This document shows, piece after piece, positions 1 to 5,988 of a stretch of 6,304 bases of DNA; the stretch's first letter is position 1, and each line of letters opens with the position of its first letter. The notes beneath the pieces were generated by a model that saw only the letters and a list, made by a program, of their open reading frames with translations, was not told where the DNA came from and made no database searches. A program made the translations under genes and the position numbers. Origin of the DNA: Prevotellamassilia sp. GTDB taxonomy: Bacteria; Bacteroidota; Bacteroidia; Bacteroidales; Bacteroidaceae. Where the stretch lies: positions 1 to 6,304 of the forward strand of contig VSQE01000100.1 of assembly GCA_009775705.1 (NCBI GenBank), read 5' to 3'.

Positions 1-11
1 CTCACAAACCA

Positions 12-138
12 ATCCGACAGGCGGAGGATTCTTGTGTCCTCAAAGACACAGCAAGGTATATTTTCAGTTACCCGAATAATTCTAAGTAACTGAAAACACC
101 TTCACCGCCGTGGGCTGAATTATCCTCCACAGTCGGAT
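12..138. other. oriT: Candidate origin-of-transfer region upstream of mobA (nested dyads)
   Basis: This gene-free stretch contains nested inverted repeats. The outer pair is imperfect: ATCCGAC plus GGAGGAT (12-18, 23-29) faces ATCCTCC plus GTCGGAT (122-128, 132-138), with different spacers between the half-blocks. Inside lie a 6-bp stem (TGTGTC 33-38, GACACA 45-50) and a perfect 11-bp stem (61-71 and 86-96). Transfer origins of Bacteroides mobile elements are generally close to the first mob gene and rich in such dyads, and mobA starts 66 nt downstream. Calling it oriT is inference from position and structure. No nic site can be identified. A cis-regulatory region for the mob operon is the main alternative. 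Confidence 0.45.
61..96. repeat. Perfect 11-bp inverted repeat with a palindromic loop
   Basis: TTTTCAGTTAC at 61-71 is the exact reverse complement of GTAACTGAAAA at 86-96. The 14-nt interval holds a second small dyad, GAAT (74-77), A, ATTC (79-82), centred almost on the same point. Such a site could bind a dimeric or tetrameric protein such as a relaxosome component, or form a hairpin in single-stranded DNA. It is not followed by a T-run, so a terminator is unlikely. Confidence 0.7.
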
Positions 139-152
139 AATTTCGGGGTTCC

Positions 153-167
153 TTAATCAAAGATTAA
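153..167. repeat. Short dyad TTAATC-AAA-GATTAA upstream of mobA
   Basis: TTAATC (153-158) and GATTAA (162-167) are exact reverse complements around AAA, 37 nt before the mobA start. It could be an operator for autoregulation by a mob protein, but nothing in the sequence proves binding. No convincing Bacteroides-type promoter (TTTG, 19-21 bp, TAnnTTTG) was found between here and the gene. Confidence 0.35.
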
Positions 168-204
168 ACAATGGACAAGCCATAAAATTAAAAGAATAAG
201 AAGA

Positions 205-627
205 ATGAAAAAGAAGAGCAAGTACGGGAGAAATCCCAAATTGAACCCGAAGACACACTGCGTGATGGTGCGCTTCGATGATATGGAATGGAACAGGTTC
301 CTGACGATGTACGAGGAATCACAGGTGTATGCAAAAGCTGTTTTTCTGAAGGCGCACTTCTTCGGACAGAAGTTCAAGGTGCTGAAGGTGGACAAGACGC
401 TGGTGGACTACTACACCAAACTGTCGGACTTCCACGCCCAGTTCCGTGCCATCGGTACGAACTACAATCAGGTCGTTAAAGAGTTGCGCATCCATTTTTC
501 GGAGAAGAAGGCGATGGCGTTGCTCTACAAGTTGGAGAAACATACCATCGACCTTGTGAAATTGAGCCGGGAGATTGTGGAGCTTTCAAGGGAGATGGAG
601 AAGTGTTACCAATCCAAATCCGACTGA
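205..627 (+). CDS. mobA: MobA-type mobilization (relaxosome accessory) protein
   Basis: This 140-residue basic protein resembles the small MobA proteins encoded ahead of the relaxase in Bacteroides conjugative transposons. Residues about 17-54 look like a DNA-binding N-terminus (VMVRFDDMEW, then a helix with VYAKAVFLKAHFFG). Residues 82-95 (RAIGTNYNQVVKEL) match the signature of MobC-type accessory proteins, followed by a helical tail. Such proteins act in the cytoplasm, binding oriT and helping the relaxase nick it. The length is normal, so the gene appears intact. The ATG at 205 follows an A-rich leader without a Shine-Dalgarno site, as is usual in Bacteroidota. A relaxase gene would normally follow directly, but a tyrosine recombinase gene starts one base after the stop, which suggests the mob operon has been interrupted or rearranged. 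The gene is more GC-rich than those downstream. Confidence 0.85.
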   Translation: MKKKSKYGRNPKLNPKTHCVMVRFDDMEWNRFLTMYEESQVYAKAVFLKAHFFGQKFKVLKVDKTLVDYYTKLSDFHAQFRAIGTNYNQVVKELRIHFSEKKAMALLYKLEKHTIDLVKLSREIVELSREMEKCYQSKSD

Positions 628-628
628 T

Positions 629-1837
629 ATGGCATCGGTAAAGGTCAAGTTTCGCCCATCCACCGTAAACGGCAGGGAGGGTACACTCTACTATCAGGTC
701 ATCCACAACCGTGTGGTCAGACAGATAAACACAGAGTATAAACTTTTCGTTTCGGAATGGGACTGCCATTCTGAAACGGTTGTCTTACATCATATATCGA
801 CAGTACAAGAGAGGAACAATTATCTGCTTTCAATCGGTTCACGTATCAAGTGGGAAAAGGAGAGACTGAACAAAATCATACACACGTTATCCCAATCCGG
901 CACATTCGTAACGGACGATATAATCATGCGCTTTCATGACAACAGGCAAGAACTGTCGTTTAACGCTTACATCAGCCAGCAGATAGCGAGACTGAAACGC
1001 TTGGGGAAGATACGCACTTCTGAAACTTATACAGCTGCACTCAGAAGTTTTAGCGGTTTTATGAATGACACAGAGGCCTTGTTTGACCAATTTAATGCGG
1101 ATTTGTTGGCAGAGTACGAGGTTTATTTGAAAGGCAGGGGAAATACGCCCAACACTATATCCTTCTATATGCGTATTCTGAAAGCCGTCTATAACCGTGC
1201 CGTGGAAGATGGACTGACTGAGCAACAGTATCCGTTCAAGTCTGTTTATACGGGAGTGGAGAAAACCATGAAACGAGCCTTATCGCTCAATGACATCAGA
1301 CGTATCAAAGGACTGGACTTGTCATTGAAGCCCAATCTTGACTACGCTTGCGATATGTTCCTGTTCTGTTTTTATACAAGGGGAATGTCGTTTATTGATA
1401 TGGCTTATCTGAGAAAGAAAGACTTGCAGAATGACACTCTTTCCTACCGCAGGCGTAAGACGGGGCAACAACTGTTCATTAAATGGGAAAAGTGTATGCA
1501 GGAGATTCTTGACAAATATCCGATAAACGAAACGGAATACCTCTTGCCCATCATTACAAAACAGGACGAAGATTATCGGAAGCAATATGCCAACAAACTT
1601 CACCACGTAAACTATTTGTTGAAGAAAATCGGGAAACTTTTGGATTTGCCAATACCCTTAACGATGTATGTCGGTCGGCATTCATGGGCAAGTATCGCCA
1701 AGAGCCGTAATGTGCCTGTCTCTGTCATCAGCGAGGGGATGGGGCATGATTCAGAGAACACTACGCAGATTTATCTTGCATCGTTGGATACTACTGTGGT
1801 GGATAAAGCCAATAAGAAGATACTGGATTTGCTGTGA
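629..1837 (+). CDS. Tyrosine recombinase, probably a DNA invertase acting on the adjacent inverted repeats
   Basis: This 402-residue recombinase has an N-terminal arm-binding domain (about 1-100, starting MASVKVKFRPS), a SAM-like core-binding domain (about 108-205) and a C-terminal catalytic domain. Visible catalytic residues are R251 (FYTRGMSF), a candidate K277 (RRKTGQ), R350 in YVGRHSW (Tyr replaces the first His of the box), H373 (GMGHDSENTTQIY) and the nucleophile Y382. The gene therefore looks active. The frame is open upstream to an ATG at 575, but that start would overlap mobA by 53 nt. The ATG at 629, one base after the mobA stop, gives the N-terminus typical of the family. No ribosome-binding site is evident, so translation may be coupled to mobA. 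Bacteroidota recombinases of this architecture serve as element integrases or as invertases flipping nearby promoters. A 16-bp inverted repeat 31 nt past the stop favours invertase; integrase is the alternative. Confidence 0.88.
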   Translation: MASVKVKFRPSTVNGREGTLYYQVIHNRVVRQINTEYKLFVSEWDCHSETVVLHHISTVQERNNYLLSIGSRIKWEKERLNKIIHTLSQSGTFVTDDIIMRFHDNRQELSFNAYISQQIARLKRLGKIRTSETYTAALRSFSGFMNDTEALFDQFNADLLAEYEVYLKGRGNTPNTISFYMRILKAVYNRAVEDGLTEQQYPFKSVYTGVEKTMKRALSLNDIRRIKGLDLSLKPNLDYACDMFLFCFYTRGMSFIDMAYLRKKDLQNDTLSYRRRKTGQQLFIKWEKCMQEILDKYPINETEYLLPIITKQDEDYRKQYANKLHHVNYLLKKIGKLLDLPIPLTMYVGRHSWASIAKSRNVPVSVISEGMGHDSENTTQIYLASLDTTVVDKANKKILDLL

Positions 1838-1868
1838 AGTGATAGATGTTTAGCGAATCTGTCCAACG

Positions 1869-1884
1869 CTTGCCAAGAGACGGA
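1869..1884 (+). repeat. Left inverted repeat (IRL) of the putative invertible segment
   Basis: CTTGCCAAGAGACGGA is the exact reverse complement of 2049-2064. Its outer half holds a CTTG-C-CAAG dyad, like the core site of a tyrosine recombinase. It begins 31 nt after the recombinase stop codon. Confidence 0.85.
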
Positions 1885-1894
1885 TATTTAAGTG

Positions 1895-1902
1895 CAAAAT
1901 TA
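1895..1902 (-). promoter_or_regulatory. Candidate Bacteroides -7 promoter element facing leftward
   Basis: On the minus strand this reads TAATTTTG, an exact match to the Bacteroides -7 consensus TAnnTTTG, followed by C. A second near-match, TTATTTTG, is 10 bp upstream on the same strand (1905-1912). The -33 TTTG is not found at the usual distance; TTTTA occurs slightly too far away. The element lies 10 bp inside the left repeat and points out of the segment, away from the operon. After inversion it would sit just inside the right repeat and point at the acetyltransferase gene, giving a leader of roughly 70 nt. Confidence 0.4.
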
Positions 1903-1981
1903 AGCAAAATAATGATTCTCAGGATATAAAACACTGAAAATCTTGAACGTTACTCTGTTTTTGTTTTACAGGAGGAGCCTA

Positions 1982-2014
1982 ATGTTTTGTGAAAGTAATT
2001 CATGTAAAAGCTAA
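1982..2014 (+). CDS. Ten-codon mini-ORF with a strong Shine-Dalgarno, inside the invertible segment
   Basis: GGAGGAG at 1971-1977 stands 4 nt before an ATG that opens a 10-codon frame (MFCESNSCKS) ending with TAA at 2012-2014. The ribosome-binding match is the best in the window. However, Bacteroidota make little use of Shine-Dalgarno pairing, and a frame this short arises easily by chance. It would exist in the operon leader only in the orientation shown. A leader peptide is conceivable but unproven. Confidence 0.12.
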   Translation: MFCESNSCKS

Positions 2015-2048
2015 ACACGGCTATATATCAACAAGATAAGAAAGATAG

Positions 2049-2064
2049 TCCGTCTCTTGGCAAG
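2049..2064 (-). repeat. Right inverted repeat (IRR) of the putative invertible segment
   Basis: TCCGTCTCTTGGCAAG is the exact reverse complement of 1869-1884. It overlaps a further local palindrome, TCTCTTG (2053-2059), G, CAAGAGA (2061-2067), extending 3 bp beyond the repeat. The left copy lacks that extension. The start of the operon is 35 bp away. Confidence 0.85.
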
Positions 2065-2099
2065 AGAGGGAGATAACAATTATATCAATATATACAGTC

Positions 2100-2810
2100 A
2101 TGGGATTTTTTGACCTATTTACGAAAAAGAACAATAACAACATGGGGCAATCGTCTCATGTTACTCACCTTATGGATTCTATAAATTCACAAGGTGAAAA
2201 ACAGTGTATCAAATCTGCTCAAACTCATAACTTGTCTATTTACAAACTTGAAGATTTAATAGCAATGCAATTGGGGCAAGGTTTAATATTAGCCCCATAT
2301 GATGCACAACGCTATTTTGAATTAGGAGAAAACGATGCACAACTTCTCTCCATCCTGTCAGATGATGTCATTAAACGTTATCTGCCGAATATGGATTTTT
2401 CTACGAAGGATTCTGCTCTTAAGTTTCTTTCTAACCTACCCATTCTTACAGAAAAAGGACTTTCCATTGCATATGTTATCACTGCTGATAATATGCCGAT
2501 AGGATTTATTTTTATAGATACTCCGACTGTTAACGAAAGAATTGGACTAAATAAATGGACACTTACGTTCTTTATGCTTTCCTCAATGAGAGGCAAAGGA
2601 CTAATGACGGCATCGCTCGGTAGAATATTGTATTTACTGAAGACAAAGCTTGGTGTATCTCAAGTTTACGCTACTGCCGATAAGACAAATACTGTTTCAC
2701 CAAAGATTTTACAAGCAACCTGCTTTGAACCTACAGATATCCACGATGTGGCTAACCAAGGTATTACTTATGTTTGTAATCTTGATACTTTGAATTTTCA
2801 CCATAAATAA
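2100..2810 (+). CDS. GNAT-family N-acetyltransferase, first gene of the Zorya operon
   Basis: This 236-residue protein carries a GNAT fold in its C-terminal two thirds. Residues about 122-140 (SIAYVITADNMPIGFIFID) form the central strands. Residues 151-176 hold the acetyl-CoA-binding region with R164-G-K-G-L-M, a variant of motif A (Q/R-x-x-G-x-G/A). The segment 187-211 resembles the last part of the fold. GNAT enzymes transfer acetyl from acetyl-CoA to an amine on a protein, peptide or small molecule; the substrate cannot be read here. The first 60 or so residues are polar (Asn/Lys run at 9-14) and unrecognised. The ATG at 2100 is preferred; a second at 2142 would remove 14 residues, and neither has a clear ribosome-binding site. 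The gene is more AT-rich than zorA and zorB, which may mean separate acquisition. It ends 9 nt before zorA, so co-transcription is likely. An accessory defence role is inference; an unrelated passenger is possible. Confidence 0.72.
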   Translation: MGFFDLFTKKNNNNMGQSSHVTHLMDSINSQGEKQCIKSAQTHNLSIYKLEDLIAMQLGQGLILAPYDAQRYFELGENDAQLLSILSDDVIKRYLPNMDFSTKDSALKFLSNLPILTEKGLSIAYVITADNMPIGFIFIDTPTVNERIGLNKWTLTFFMLSSMRGKGLMTASLGRILYLLKTKLGVSQVYATADKTNTVSPKILQATCFEPTDIHDVANQGITYVCNLDTLNFHHK

Positions 2811-2819
2811 TTCATCACC

Positions 2820-4367
2820 ATGAACTTGTCTATTTCAACAGATACTTGGGTTTGCTTGAGTATTATTGTCGTTGCCTTTATCGTTTGTCTTATCCTTGTA
2901 CTCAAGTTCAAGAACAGCGAAAAAATGGAGGCTAACCGCAGAATAATAGAATACTTTCCAACATTGGTTTCCACCCTCGGGGTGTTGGGTACTTTTTGGG
3001 GGATCACAAAAGGTTTGATGGCTTTTGACACATCCGATCTTGACCAATCCATTCCTGGCTTGCTTGATGGTTTGAAAACGGCTTTCTTTACTTCATTGGC
3101 AGGTATGATTGGTTCTATGTTCCTCTCTGCTTTTATCAGTAAGAAACAGGACGAAAGAGATGGTGGCATTTCCGACATTAATCAAGCAGCAGGAGAAATT
3201 ACTAAGTCTGTAAAGGCAATGAGCGATGCTAATACCGAAACTATGCGCTCAATTCAGCAACAACTCACTGAACAGGAAGCGGACCGCAAGGCGTTTTACC
3301 GCACTGTGGGAGAAGTGATGTCTAAGATATCCGATACGCAAAAGTCCATTACTTCCGCCATTGATTCGTTGGTGGTGTTACAACGTAGCCAAGAAAATTC
3401 CCTTGCCGATATTAAAGAAGCTACTACGCAACAATCCGTGGCTATCAATTCTGTGGCTAAGTATTCGCAAGAGGTTAGCGAATACACGCATCATCTCGGC
3501 GAAATCCTTGATGTTATTTCTGGCATGAGCGGAACGGAAGACGAAATCAATGAAAAGGTTGGCAAACTTAAAGAGATTATTCACGGAGAGGTTATCGAGA
3601 TTGAAGATAATATGGCGAAGACCAATAAACTTTTGGAAAGCAAATTCGATGAATTTACCGAGCTGCTCAAAAAGAGCAATACGGAAGCCCTTGTGGAAGT
3701 GATGAAAAAAGTCACCGAGGAATTCCAAAAGCAAATGAACTCGCTTATTAACAAGCTCATTCAAGAAAATTTCGACCAACTCAACACGTCGGTGGAAAAA
3801 CTCAATCAATGGCAGCAGGAGAACAAGGAGATGATTGCTTCGCTCACTCATCAGTACAGGGAAATGTCCGACAACTTCGAGGCTACGTCTACTTCGCTTA
3901 CTCGTGTCAAGGACGACACGGCTTCGCTTGTCAGCGAGGGTGGCAAGCTTCGTCAGCTTGTTGATGCGCTTAATCAAGTTATCATCGAGGACGAACATTT
4001 CATAGAAGTTACGAAGGAACTCCATGAAACTGCCAATCTCTCCAAATCCAATATGGAATCGTTCAATGAATCCACCAAGACACTCAATGAGTGGGTACGC
4101 AAACAGCGCAACTTTGTAGACGGTGTGCAACTCCTTATCGCCAAGTTGGAGGAACTTAACAAAATCCGTGATTACGGTGACCAGTTCTGGAAAGGTACGA
4201 AAGATAAAATGGAGGAAGGTGTCGGAATCCTTACACGTGGGTCGCAGACGCTCAATTCGCAGCTCACTTCTCTTGACCGTCAGTTCTATGGTCGCTTGAG
4301 CGCAACTCTTGCTGAACTTGACAACTGTATTACTAAGATGGTGGAACAAGTCGGTAAACGTAGATAA
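2820..4367 (+). CDS. zorA: ZorA: MotA/TolQ/ExbB-like motor protein of the Zorya anti-phage system
   Basis: This 515-residue protein has three predicted membrane segments at the N-terminus: about 9-30 (VCLSIIVVAFIVCLILVLKF), 46-68 and 84-106. Segment 46-61 (FPTLVSTLGVLGTFWG) is the typical MotA/TolQ/ExbB helix lining the ion channel. The remaining 400 residues or so are charged, helical and coiled-coil-like (rich in E, K, Q, N and S), which matches the long cytoplasmic tail of ZorA. From published work on Zorya, ZorA forms a pentamer around two ZorB subunits. Proton flow rotates this complex, and the tail relays the signal to cytoplasmic effectors. This tail is shorter than in the type I ZorA of about 730 residues. 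The gene starts 9 nt after the acetyltransferase and is followed after 2 nt by zorB. Flagellar MotA is unlikely: there are three rather than four membrane helices, the tail is long and no flagellar genes are present. Confidence 0.88.
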   Translation: MNLSISTDTWVCLSIIVVAFIVCLILVLKFKNSEKMEANRRIIEYFPTLVSTLGVLGTFWGITKGLMAFDTSDLDQSIPGLLDGLKTAFFTSLAGMIGSMFLSAFISKKQDERDGGISDINQAAGEITKSVKAMSDANTETMRSIQQQLTEQEADRKAFYRTVGEVMSKISDTQKSITSAIDSLVVLQRSQENSLADIKEATTQQSVAINSVAKYSQEVSEYTHHLGEILDVISGMSGTEDEINEKVGKLKEIIHGEVIEIEDNMAKTNKLLESKFDEFTELLKKSNTEALVEVMKKVTEEFQKQMNSLINKLIQENFDQLNTSVEKLNQWQQENKEMIASLTHQYREMSDNFEATSTSLTRVKDDTASLVSEGGKLRQLVDALNQVIIEDEHFIEVTKELHETANLSKSNMESFNESTKTLNEWVRKQRNFVDGVQLLIAKLEELNKIRDYGDQFWKGTKDKMEEGVGILTRGSQTLNSQLTSLDRQFYGRLSATLAELDNCITKMVEQVGKRR

Positions 4368-4369
4368 TT

Positions 4370-5071
4370 ATGGCAAAACCTAATGTATGGATTTCTGTTT
4401 CCGACCTGATGACGGGGTTAATGGTGATATTCCTTTTTATCGCCATTGCCTATATTAGTCGTGTGCAGAAAAACCAGTCTGTACTTACAGACTATGTGGA
4501 AACAAAGAACGAACTTCATAATAAACTTGTGAAAGAATTTGCGGGCGATACGCTCAAATGGCAAATGGCTATCGGTAAAGACCTCACTATGAAATTCAAA
4601 GAACCGACCGTGCTTTTTGCCACCGGCTCATCAGAACTAACTCCGCGCTTCAAAGAAATCCTTGATGAATTTCTCCCTCGCTATTTCAGTATTCTCTTGA
4701 ATGACAGCTTGCGCTCTAACATTCAAGAAATACGCATTGAGGGACACACTGATGATGTGCCTATGCCAATATACGATGCTGACCCGTATATTGCTAATGC
4801 CAAGCTTTCGCAAGAGCGTGCTTTGTCTGTTCTAAAATACTTCCGTTCTATGTCGCAGTTTACTAAATACTCGGATAAACAGAAGCAGTTGCTTGAATAT
4901 TGGTTCACTGCAAACGGTCTTTCTTATGGTAAGGCTCTTGATGCGGACGGAGATTTCATCATCCGCTCCAACAAACCGATTGACCGTGCTTTTTCTCGCC
5001 GTGTAGAGTTCCGTATTGTCACTTCTGGCGATGAGATACTTGAAAACTTTGTAAAGGAGAACACCAAATGA
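4370..5071 (+). CDS. zorB: ZorB: MotB/OmpA-like peptidoglycan-anchored stator of Zorya
   Basis: This 233-residue protein has a short cytoplasmic start, one membrane helix (about 8-29) carrying Asp12 in SVSDLMTGLMVIFLF, a linker, and an OmpA/MotB-type periplasmic domain (about 75-220). Asp12 corresponds in position to the proton-carrying Asp of MotB and ZorB. The peptidoglycan-binding domain shows EGHTDDVP (124-131), LSQERALSVLKYF (146-158) and RAFSRRVEFRI (206-216), the usual OmpA-family motifs. ZorB would anchor the complex to the cell wall, with its helix pair inside the ZorA ring. The gene begins 2 nt after zorA stops, and its stop overlaps the HNH gene start by 4 nt (ATGA), which suggests translational coupling. 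All key residues seem present, so it is probably functional. Confidence 0.9.
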   Translation: MAKPNVWISVSDLMTGLMVIFLFIAIAYISRVQKNQSVLTDYVETKNELHNKLVKEFAGDTLKWQMAIGKDLTMKFKEPTVLFATGSSELTPRFKEILDEFLPRYFSILLNDSLRSNIQEIRIEGHTDDVPMPIYDADPYIANAKLSQERALSVLKYFRSMSQFTKYSDKQKQLLEYWFTANGLSYGKALDADGDFIIRSNKPIDRAFSRRVEFRIVTSGDEILENFVKENTK

Positions 5072-5988
5072 GTTTCGATTTTGACATAGATGCTGAAGAA
5101 GAATGGTTCGATGACTCCGCCCCCATTTATGACTTCCCCAATCTAAAAAAACGCCTGACCGATATGGGCGTACAGATTGGACTAGCGGGAGCATGGCGTT
5201 CTGTCGGAACGGTCGATGTGCTGCCCGAAGACATCGGTGAACGCATTCTTTTTGAAGACGGAGGCATCTTCTATATTGATGACGAGGGGGTAAAACGCCG
5301 TGGCTTTATGTATAAGGCTGCTTTCTATTTCGAGTGGCAGGGACGCATAAGTCAACCCAAGTTTCACGTCTGTAAATGCACCGCCATTGAAAACTTCGGT
5401 CGTGATGCCTATCGTTTTACCAATGCAGAGCCTATTAAAGTTTATTCGCGTAATGCTCACAAAGAAGTGGAAGTTGAGGGCATGGAGCTATGCGGTTATT
5501 GCAAACGTATGCTGATGGACGAAGAAGCGGAACGGGTGAACGATTCAACCGACTTTGTGGAAATCCTGAAAGAAGCGGGTGATGTGAAAGAACCCACGGA
5601 GTATGATGTGGATATTTTCGGCTATGTCAAAAATTGGGAGCAAATTTCACTTGCTTACCGTACAAAGAAACAATTTACTTGCGAACGATGTGGCACACAA
5701 GTGGAGGACGGCTTCGACCATTACTATATGCAAACCCACCACAAAAATGGAGTTAAGACCGACAATCGTGAGGGCAACCTTGAATGTCTGTGTATTAAAT
5801 GTCACTCCGAAGTGGACGATACCCACCGCCGTAATTTTTCTTCTGGGGCGCAAAAAGTCATGATTGACGAATATATGCGCAAATACTACGGAAAAGAATC
5901 AGGCTCTATTATTTCTCGTCTTATAAAGGCGGTGCATAATCGACAAGAGCCTCCTATTATAGTGAATGATGACGACATTCCTTTTTAA
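5068..5988 (+). CDS. zorE: HNH endonuclease, probable Zorya effector (ZorE-like)
   Basis: This 306-residue protein has a C-terminal HNH nuclease domain (about 200-260). It shows C205-x2-C208, H224-H225-KNG, N237 in GNLECLC, and C242-x2-C245-H246: a zinc-stabilised beta-beta-alpha-metal fold with a complete catalytic set. An N-terminal region (about 55-150) has a second cysteine cluster, CKC (102-104) and LCGYC (141-145), which may bind another zinc; its function is not recognised. The first 20 residues are very acidic, and the protein ends in an acidic stretch (DDDIPF). In type II Zorya, ZorA and ZorB are followed by ZorE, an HNH nuclease that attacks phage DNA, and the order here is the same. 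The 4-nt overlap with zorB ties its expression to the motor. Identity with ZorE rather than a variant effector rests on domain and position, not a database match. No helicase (ZorD) or ZorC is present, so type I is excluded within this window. Confidence 0.8.
   Translation: MSFDFDIDAEEEWFDDSAPIYDFPNLKKRLTDMGVQIGLAGAWRSVGTVDVLPEDIGERILFEDGGIFYIDDEGVKRRGFMYKAAFYFEWQGRISQPKFHVCKCTAIENFGRDAYRFTNAEPIKVYSRNAHKEVEVEGMELCGYCKRMLMDEEAERVNDSTDFVEILKEAGDVKEPTEYDVDIFGYVKNWEQISLAYRTKKQFTCERCGTQVEDGFDHYYMQTHHKNGVKTDNREGNLECLCIKCHSEVDDTHRRNFSSGAQKVMIDEYMRKYYGKESGSIISRLIKAVHNRQEPPIIVNDDDIPF

Larger units (their letters stand above)
1869..2064. promoter_or_regulatory. Putative invertible promoter (phase-variation switch) upstream of the Zorya operon
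   Basis: This 196-bp element consists of two perfect 16-bp inverted repeats around 164 bp of AT-rich DNA. It lies between a tyrosine recombinase gene and the first gene of the defence operon, 35 bp before that gene's start. Invertible promoters in gut Bacteroidota have exactly this arrangement: short inverted repeats, a promoter inside and a recombinase gene alongside. Recombination between the repeats would flip the interior so that an internal promoter reads either into the operon or back toward the recombinase gene. The repeats and their positions are directly visible; inversion and promoter activity are inferred. Alternatives are a recombination or attachment site of an integrating element, or a long-range regulatory dyad. 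Confidence 0.65.

Noticed and set aside
1..93. Open frames running in from the left edge on the plus strand
   Set aside because: All three plus frames stay open until stops between 77 and 93, which is too short to judge. The region is better explained by the dyad-rich structure.
575..628. Upstream ATG at 575 as the recombinase start
   Set aside because: It would add 18 residues that overlap mobA in another frame and do not resemble the family. The ATG at 629 gives the expected N-terminus.
1869..2064. Inverted repeats as ends of an insertion sequence or as a terminator
   Set aside because: Only 164 bp separate the arms and no transposase fits inside. The arms are too far apart and lack a T-run for an intrinsic terminator.
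3378..4349. Long open frame on the minus strand, antisense to zorA
   Set aside because: It lies wholly opposite the ZorA tail, whose codon composition leaves the antisense frame open. Its translation shows no domain pattern and it has no promoter or ribosome-binding context.
2820..5071. Flagellar MotA/MotB or Tol/Exb energy-transducing pair
   Set aside because: The MotA-like protein has three membrane helices and a coiled-coil tail of about 400 residues. No flagellar, tol or tonB genes are nearby, and an HNH nuclease gene overlaps the second gene.
5964..5986. Small hairpin (GAATG / CATTC) followed by five T residues at the end of the HNH gene
   Set aside because: The stem is only 5 bp, AT-rich, and lies within the coding sequence. 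This is too weak to call a terminator.
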